NCBI GenBank assembly: GCA_036897485.1
Contig: JAYMTF010000957.1
Coordinates: 1-27,869, forward strand
Length of the DNA: 27,869 bases
Direction: 5' to 3'
DNA from: Pelargonium nanum
Taxonomy: Eukaryota; Streptophyta; Magnoliopsida; Geraniales; Geraniaceae
Both the position numbers and the translations under genes were made by a program. Below are positions 22,001-27,869 of the stretch, piece after piece (within the stretch, counting starts at the first letter, position 1; every line of letters starts with the position of its first letter). The notes beneath the pieces were generated by a model. That model searched no databases, was not told the origin of the DNA, and saw nothing but the letters and a program-made list of their open reading frames with translations.

Positions 22001-23176
22001 TAAAGTATATGAAATATATTAAACTTAGATTTAATAACAAACATGTATAACAAAGAGTGAATCACTGGTCGCGCACAAACAATCCAAGTGCCTCAATGGC
22101 TATAAGGCTATTACTTCAAATTTATTATTCATTGTTAACTTGTTATTGTATTTATTTTTTATTTCTTTTAATAATATAGGAGGACATCCAAGTTCTCGTG
22201 TACAACATGGCATCCCCCAATACACGCTGTATTTTTAGTGCTTCCAAGATTAAGGTTAAATAAAGACAACTGTTCTCAGTGCGTCCATAAAGATCTTACG
22301 AGTAGCTCAAACAATTTATGACATACATAAAACCTTAGGATTCAATCATCAACCGTGATCCTTGTCCAGAGGAAATACACATGCTCAAGACACAGCATCA
22401 GAAGGCAAAGCTCCAAGAGCATGGGAGCCTGGGATAGGTATAGATTAAATTAACCATGAAGAAAAAACAGAGCTTTTAATGCAGAGCAAACATCCCAATC
22501 ATACTGAAAAAAACTGATAGGTTGCTGCAAAGCTAAATAGACCAACAATTGTCATTCCCTTGTACCCTTTTTCATCAGTCAAACCTTCAGGTATACACAT
22601 TCCAAACTCAGCGGCGCACCCAATCATCAATGTGGTAAGGCAGAAAATTTGAAGTTCACATTCATGTAACTCCAATTTATCAATTCATGTTCACAATGTA
22701 ATATAAATTTAAAAACTTCATTAAAACACACCAGTAGGAGAAGGCCATTAGAGTTCCGAGACTGAGACAAGGAAGCCACCGAGCGTTGGAAAAGCCTATT
22801 GATCTGCGGATAAACCCTAGCCACCAAATCCTCAGAATTCTCAGTTTTGCACAATTCACAAAGCCTCTTCACCTACACAAACAAACCACAAGACCATTTC
22901 CATCAAATTCTCGCCTCAAAACAGTTTCTTTCCAGTGAATTTGGCTGCCAAGAGCAAAGCAAGCTAAGAAAATACCATCAAATGTTCAAAATTCTTTTTT
23001 CAACTTCAAGGAGACACTTTCTTGGGAATCAAACGGAAAATTGAAGATTATAGATAGATAGAGGAACTTACAGATTGGAGGAGAGAAGGGTCGGAGGCAG
23101 GATCGTTGGCGAGATTGGAGTCTCTGGCACTGTTGGATAAGGTTCTCAGATGGAAATCCCAGTCTCGATCGGGCAT
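13053..23176 (-). CDS. AP5Z1: AP-5 complex subunit zeta-1
   Basis: Sixteen coding exons, from the 5' end: 23176-23072, 22872-22732, 21383-21292, 19294-19198, 17971-17928, 17337-17249, 16638-16547, 16472-16320, 15716-15569, 15405-15329, 14626-14555, 14460-14413, 14334-14207, 14132-13973, 13828-13621, 13102-13053. All junctions are GT-AG and in phase; the product is 567 aa, full length for plants though shorter than the ~800-aa animal protein. It begins MPDRDWDFHLRTL and ends SFDDILPRR. Landmarks known from plant orthologues include VKRLCELCKTENSEDLVARV, an acidic GDGGGDSESDD loop, ALRDVNN, ELALQLCWAIGEHGGGG, SRLLCFVVTAIAKLATYHHE and GTVNWGEGGTKM. Zeta is one of the two large subunits of the AP-5 adaptor tetramer, which acts with spatacsin and spastizin homologues on late endosomes; it is a helical-repeat protein without catalytic residues. 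No damage is visible. Intron 3 carries a hAT-like insertion. Confidence 0.93.
13103..13620 (-). other. Intron 15 of AP5Z1
   Basis: This 518-base intron carries a 115-codon open frame on the minus strand (13209-13556) rich in aromatic residues, with no recognisable domain. It is most likely a chance ORF, since the flanking exons join in phase without it. Confidence 0.7.
14627..15328 (-). other. Intron 10 of AP5Z1
   Basis: This 702-base intron is AT-rich with nothing recognisable. Introns 8 (15717-16319), 6 (16639-17248) and 5 (17338-17927) are similar, except for the duplicated 34-mer in intron 5. Confidence 0.7.
17605..17732. repeat. 34-bp direct repeats in intron 5 of AP5Z1
   Basis: Identical copies at 17605-17638 and 17699-17732 (period 94) start GAAATGCACCCAAAGTC and end ACAACCGCTGCCT. 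The perfect match within an intron suggests a recent local duplication. Confidence 0.9.
17972..19197 (-). other. Intron 4 of AP5Z1
   Basis: This 1226-base intron contains a long T run followed by a G run (about 18322-18352), prone to slippage in sequencing and replication. A GC-richer part at about 18560-18860 has no recognisable coding content or repeat ends. Confidence 0.65.
20212..20928. mobile_element. Second hAT-like element, 717 bp, in intron 3 of AP5Z1
   Basis: The left end starts CAGGGTCAGCTCTTCCTC, followed by a CTTTAGGCCCCC stretch often seen at the ends of plant hAT elements. The right end, read on the other strand, starts TAGGGGTGGTTCTACGTC. Flanks GTATCATT (20204-20211) and GTGTCATT (20929-20936) match at 7 of 8 bases, fitting an 8-bp target duplication. 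The interior is AT-rich without a transposase ORF. The ends differ at several positions, so the element is old and degenerate or the outer boundary could be off by a base or two. Confidence 0.65.
21384..22731 (-). other. Intron 2 of AP5Z1
   Basis: This 1348-base intron is AT-rich and shows no coding exon and no element ends that I can define. Confidence 0.65.
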
Positions 23177-24004
23177 TTTTTCAGAAACAAATTGAAGTGT
23201 TTTTGGAATCAAATCGAAGTGTTGTCGATTTTGTTTCTTTGAAATGAACCAAAACGATAGTCACAATCAATTGAAATCGATGATGAAGCTATGAACCAGC
23301 AAGGAAGATTCACGAGCGCTTAAGCGCTTGCTTCGTACCTACAATACGACATCGTCTCGTCTGCTTGAAATATTCGAGACATTGAGCGACCTGTCGCATT
23401 GTCTTCTTAATTAGTCTCATGCTATTATTTTTTATTTTTGCAAATTAGACCCTAAATCATTGTCTATCTCTAGTTTCACCCCAAATTTAAGAATACTTGA
23501 TTCATAGCTATGGCAAACTGGACAATTGGACATTCAGGAAGAATGCAATTGAATATCATCCCATATTTTAAGAAGATATCTTATTTCTTAAAACGGATCT
23601 TTCAATACAATCAGGACGATCGGCTACACGTACGTTTACTCTGATATGTTGAATTACACGTTTTAATCGAGCATAATTAACACATTTAAAGACAACTCTC
23701 GAGCGGACAACTCAAACATTGTAGCATCACAAAACAACATATGACCAATTGCGCTAGAAAACTCCACAAACTCACGATTTTATTGTCCTTGAGTGGTTAT
23801 CTAAAAAGCAAATCACTCGATAACAATAGGAGCAAATGTTGGTATACCAGAATAGTGCCCCAACTTAGAGGGAAGAGTCATATCATTAAAGAATTGTTAT
23901 TTCAAATATTGTACGTATTCATCTAATATTTTGTCTCATATTTCACAAAGAGTCTTTACGTAAATTGTTCTCTCGAATTATACATGAATCTATATACACT
24001 GTAC
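23177..24004. other. Upstream region of AP5Z1
   Basis: The bases just left of ~23350 should hold the AP5Z1 leader and promoter. A perfect 14-bp palindrome, AGCGCTTAAGCGCT, is at 23315-23328 in a locally GC-richer patch. Beyond it, to 24004, the sequence is AT-rich; I searched it for exon 2 of the aspartic protease pseudogene and found no trace. Confidence 0.5.
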
Positions 24005-24416
24005 CAGGAATGGCTCGGACGCCATCATTATATGGAAAGGTGAATGTTTGCACAGAAAGTACGCCCCTCGTTGATCCAGTACTGCCAACTCTTTTCCGGT
24101 GCACACACTTGTCATTGACGCACCAGTACGGTGACTTGCAAAGACGGTTATTACAAGGAAGTCTTCTGTAAGAAGACGAAGAAGCTGGGTCGAAAATGGG
24201 GGTGGATTGATGGAAGGGATTAGCACAAGGTAGGCATTGTGCCCATTAACAAGAACTGGGTTATATAAACTAACAGGGAGGCGTATATTTTCAGGTTCTT
24301 GTGATTGTAAACTAATGTTAGCTTTGGCTAGCATTGGTTTCAGATTGAGAGGTAGTGAAACGAAATAGAATCAAAACTATAATGGTTATGGGAAAATAAG
24401 GTGCAGTGATGGCCAT
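24005..24416 (-). pseudogene. Truncated nepenthesin-like aspartic protease pseudogene
   Basis: This is a decayed duplicate of exon 1 of the intact protease at 25215-27245. From the 5' end, MAITAPYFPITIIVLILF matches its signal peptide; most of the propeptide is then deleted; EPENIRLP follows; the segment with the first catalytic DTGS motif is missing; and in another frame WAQCLPCANPFHQSTPIFD, SSSSYRRLPC and GVLSVQTFTFP continue to a GATTCCTG|GTAC-like exon end (CCATTCCTG|GTAC). No exon 2 follows, so the second catalytic Asp is absent too. The 5' flank is also shared with the intact gene (CACATTAATTAaTTAACACTA versus CACATTAATTAcTTAACACTA), so the duplication included the promoter, but the TATA run of the intact copy is not present here. 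Confidence 0.87.
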
Positions 24417-25165
24417 ATTGTTGTTTGGATAATTTGTGTTTGTTACCTTTTTTGTTTTTGATTTGGTTTGTTGATTTGAGATTCCACTAAGCACATTAAT
24501 TAATTAACACTAATTGACAACATTTATTTATCTCCCATTATTATACTCTATAGAAGTGTCATGTACATAATAGTTGACCATCTCCTATTGGTTTTGTGGA
24601 GACAATAAAATAAAACATAAAAGGTAAGCATATGGAGCTAGCCATTTTAATTGTTAATTGTCTGAAAATGTTGGGAATCTGTCTGCCTTCTTAAAAGGGT
24701 AATAATAATGGATAGATACCCTTGTTTTACAGGCTAAAAAGCTCGTGACTATACCATGTGTTACATCTCAATACTATTATGTGTTTTCGTACGTAATGTA
24801 ATATGTTGAAATAAACGCAAAATTCTAACGTTGTTAAAAAGATAAAAAAAATATTTTGTCATTCATTTCATTTAGTTTCTATCAAAGTTTTATCTATAAG
24901 TTTGAAATACCCCGAACTATTAAAAACTCAACTCATCAGTAAGAATTTACGGGAATTTCTTCTTTTAAATCACATGCGGTGCACTTGTTATTAGTAAATG
25001 TTCATCACATTTTGCAAATTTGATTCTCCGTTATGCATGCTAAAAGTTCAAACATCGATTCATGCGTATTAACAAAAAAGAAGATATCTCATTAGTAAAA
25101 CAAAAACATTAATTTAATCACGACAACTAACATAAACAAAAGTTTACATAACATCGACGTCATTC
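24417..25165. other. Spacer between the protease pseudogene and the protease gene
   Basis: The first ~200 bases are the duplicated upstream flank of the pseudogene. The rest is AT-rich without ORFs or repeats that I can name. Confidence 0.55.
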
Positions 25166-25171
25166 TTTATT
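25166..25171 (-). terminator. Candidate poly(A) signal of the aspartic protease
   Basis: AATAAA on the minus strand, 44 bases after the stop codon. The spacing is plausible for a plant near-upstream element; the actual cleavage site is not known. Confidence 0.5.
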
Positions 25172-25214
25172 TCATTCTCTACATAAAAACACCCATTTCT
25201 CTACAATGAGAAAA

Positions 25215-27245
25215 TCAGAGTGTATCTAGGGCACAATTCGCCGCAGCAAACTTGAGAACGCCCATTCGAATATCATAAAGAACCCTTGTATATTGTTGTT
25301 GCATTGCCCCTAAAATATTCGGCCCATCAATCGGAAGCAACGCCACACAAAAATACTGCGGATATTGAAGATACAAATTCGCTGGTTCCACAACAAAATC
25401 AGCTCCGCGAAAATGATATGTCATCGCCGCATAGGCACGAAAATTAGGGCTCTTCGTGTAACAATATTCCATCTGTTGGCCTCGTACGTGTATCCGCTGC
25501 ATCCGAAACGAAGTGAAGTGTTGATCAAATGCTTTCATGATAGCATCGTACGGTGCTCGTTGGAAGTGGCTAAAGGTTGAGCCACTGTCTATGACACAAC
25601 CTCCTCTCCTGTTGCGAACGGCGAATGTTCCCGGCGGGAACTGGAGGCGCGTGGAGCCGACACTGATGTCTATTAAGTCCAAGTAGTAGTTGGAAGGTAC
25701 GTTGTTTGGACGAAGAATCGGGGTGGATTTGGCAGCTGACCTCATCATCGCGTCTTCGCCAAATCTCAAGATGCTTGCACCAGGCATTTGGTGGTCTGAG
25801 ACCAAGCAGTACGAGAAGCGTCCGAGGATATTGTTATTCAGTTGAGTTACCAAGGAATCGAGGTCTGAGTTCAATCCGAAGATGCCTGAAAGTTTGCCGC
25901 CGAAATTAAAGCCCGAGCTCTCATCCGAGCAACCAAAGATGATACCTGAATTGATTAGCAAGACGTACATTAGTTAATAGATGTATACAATTTTGTCCTA
26001 GAGCTATATCTGGAAGTGAATCGAAGTAGTTCATTATGTTAATCGGCTCATAGTTGGCGGTTAAGGAACATCAATAGATTTTACTGTCAACTAATGATCA
26101 ACGGATGAAATAGATTATTTCGGTTCATTTTGAGACAGTGAGAGGACTAAAATTGATTCATTTTGAAATAGATATACCATTTTTGTGTGTGTTAACCATG
26201 AAATTTTTAAAGCAAACCTGCAGTTTAAACACTTTTCAACTATATCACACCTAGATTAATTTTCATTCTCGCTCAGTTTGATCACATACAGGAGCGCCGA
26301 ATCTCTCCCTACCAAATCTTAACACATTTTCTAAGACTCGAAATTGAATTCTTGATGACAAGAAAGAGTTTATTTATTATTATTAATTTTTAACATAATC
26401 AAAATATTTTAATTGAATTTTTAGGAATGAGGTAGGTAATGCCGATGACAACTAGAGATGACAATTTATGTTAAACGTGTTTTGTATTTGTGTTGAGCTA
26501 AGCAAAACAAATTGTCAGCTCTAAATTGACGGTCTCCCAGCTTCGCCAATGGTAATAGACTCCCCTAAAACTTATCAAAGTACTGGAAACAAATTAACGT
26601 TGAATAACCTCAATCTTGAAAAGTTAGAACAGTTCAAATCATACCTGGAAAGGCTCGAATAATGCCATTGTTAGATGGAAATCTGAACGTTTCACTAGAA
26701 AGTACACCATTGGAGACACCCAAGTCGACGTATTTTCTCCGGTAAACACACTTACCATCAACACACGGGTATCGTGATCTGCAAAGCGGGTGATCACAAG
26801 GAAGGGCCCTGTAAGAAGACGAAGAACCCGTGTCGAAAATGGGGGTAGATTGATTGAAATGTGCTTTAGAAGGTCTACACTGTGTCCAAGTTAGGTCACT
26901 TCCGGTGTCCATCACCAGCAACTGAGCTCTTCCTGGTGTTCCTATAGACACTTCAACATAATAAATACCTCTGTATTCATTAATTGGGAGATGGATATTT
27001 TCAGGCTCCAATTTTGTGTATTGTGATTGCAAATTCTTAGCTCTGGCTATGGAGATTTCGATCAGTTTTTGTAATCTTTCTGGTTGGGTGAGATTTTTGG
27101 GGAATAGTGGAGACTCTGGAGAGAATATTGGAATGAGCTTCAAGCTAAATCCATTGGTTTGTGATTGAGCGGTAGTGAAATGAGTTGAGTGAAATAGAAT
27201 GAAAACTAGAATGGCTGTGGGAAAATAAGGTGGAGTTGTGACCAT
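25215..27245 (-). CDS. Secreted A1-family aspartic protease (nepenthesin/CDR1-like)
   Basis: Two exons, 27245-26645 and 25945-25215, are joined at TTTCCAG|GTATGA and AATTCAG|GTATCA to give 443 aa. The start at 27245 is preferred over in-frame ATGs at 27281 and 27320 because it opens directly into a signal peptide (MVTTPPYFPTAILVFILF...) and a TATA run lies just upstream. A propeptide with SLKLIPIFSPESPLFP follows. Catalytic motifs are LLVMDTGSDLTW (Asp113) and CVIDSGSTFSH (Asp320). Other family marks are IIFGCS, LGRFSYCL, YYLDLIDISVG, and NILGAMQQQ near the C-terminus. These enzymes cleave proteins outside the cell or in the vacuole, and some members act in defence signalling. The flap keeps its tyrosine (KYVDLG) but departs from the usual YGDGS. 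A pseudogene copy lies downstream on the same strand. The substrate is unknown. Confidence 0.93.
25946..26644 (-). other. Intron of the aspartic protease
   Basis: This 699-base intron separates the halves carrying the two catalytic aspartates. It is AT-rich with no repeat I recognise. Confidence 0.85.
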
Positions 27246-27287
27246 TTTGGAGTTTGGTTGATTTAAGTTTGTTCCGACCATAATTGC

Positions 27288-27302
27288 TATATATATATAT
27301 TT
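27288..27302 (-). promoter_or_regulatory. TATA box of the aspartic protease
   Basis: An AAATATATATATATAG run on the minus strand lies 43-57 bases upstream of the chosen ATG at 27245. A start of transcription about 30 bases further on would exclude the upstream in-frame ATG codons, which supports the chosen start. The duplicated pseudogene lacks this run. Confidence 0.55.
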
Positions 27303-27869
27303 AAGATTTGATGAACACATTAATTACTTAACACTAGTTCACAAATTATTTTATTAAGGTGTTTAAGAACATTAATTATATTGTCACTCATCATAACTCT
27401 ATGATGATTCTCTAATTGGTTGGGGCACCTAGATAAAATTGCCGGAGGAAGATATAATCTAGAGAATGGGCTAGCTATATTGAACAGTAAACAAGTATTA
27501 TATGATAGTAATCTACTAATCTTGATGTCAGACTTTTGCATTTGACTACTTGAGCGTATGTTCGAGTTTCGTTAGGAAGGCAAGAAAAGAAAATTTTTTA
27601 TGGTTCTTTAATAATTTAGATGATGTTCATACTACTTAATATGAAAGTCTTATATATTCATTCTATATTCATTGTACTACTAGTCACCTAAAACAGATCA
27701 CCACCTAAAACTTTTTTTTTATACCAGATGACCCCTTCAAAACTTGTCAAACACTATTTTGTTAGTTAAATCATATGAATTTTCCGGCGGATCGTACGAA
27801 TATTCCGACAAAAGATAAATTTTTCCGGCATGTGAAAAATTCATATTCTAACAAAAGAGTGATATTACA
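27303..27869. other. Upstream flank of the aspartic protease, right edge
   Basis: The first part is the flank shared with the pseudogene. The last ~160 bases contain several TTCCGG/ATTCCGA motifs in AT-rich sequence, perhaps the edge of a repeat. No gene is seen. Confidence 0.4.

Noticed and set aside
23177..24004. Missing exon 2 of the protease pseudogene
   Set aside because: I looked for DSGS-like and NILG-like coding on the minus strand and found none, so the copy is truncated.
27246..27320. Longer N-terminus for the aspartic protease (starts at 27281 or 27320)
   Set aside because: These would place sequence before the signal peptide and overlap or precede the TATA run; the ATG at 27245 begins directly with the hydrophobic leader.
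1..27869. tRNA, rRNA or CRISPR structures
   Set aside because: No cloverleaf-type A and B boxes, rRNA stretches or regularly spaced repeats were seen; CRISPR arrays are not expected in plant nuclear DNA.

Overview
This is a stretch of nuclear DNA from a flowering plant, most likely a eudicot. It is AT-rich, its genes are split by many GT-AG introns, and the gene families are plant ones: an HD-ZIP IV-type START protein, a plant-type AP-5 zeta subunit and a nepenthesin-like aspartic protease. I cannot name the species.

Layout. (1) 1-3600: mostly non-coding. One minus-strand ORF (1314-1817) resembles the C-terminal part of plant MYB/SANT-like proteins, and a GC-richer block at about 3290-3580 could be its promoter or first exon. 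(2) 3600-6100: intergenic, with a 625-bp non-autonomous hAT-like element (3921-4545) flanked by near-identical 8-bp target duplications. (3) 6120-11913, plus strand: a ten-coding-exon gene whose spliced product (691 aa by my reconstruction) is an HD-ZIP IV START plus C-terminal region without homeodomain or leucine zipper. Decayed coding sequence resembling homeodomain helix 3, the zipper and the end of the zipper-loop-zipper lies in order inside intron 2. (4) 13053-23176, minus strand: a complete 16-coding-exon gene for AP-5 complex subunit zeta-1 (567 aa, every exon junction in phase), with a second hAT-like element in intron 3. It is tail to tail with the START gene. (5) 24005-24416, minus strand: a truncated aspartic-protease pseudogene that has lost its first catalytic motif and all of exon 2. 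(6) 25215-27245, minus strand: an intact two-exon, 443-aa secreted A1-family aspartic protease, probably the parent or sister of the pseudogene by tandem duplication.

The genes do not form a pathway; they are ordinary plant neighbours. The most unusual item is the START-only HD-ZIP IV derivative: its remaining reading frame is intact across all exons while the DNA-binding part survives as relics in an intron, and its last intron adds a short basic C-terminal tail. All exon boundaries come from reading frame, splice consensus and remembered family sequence, not from transcripts or searches.
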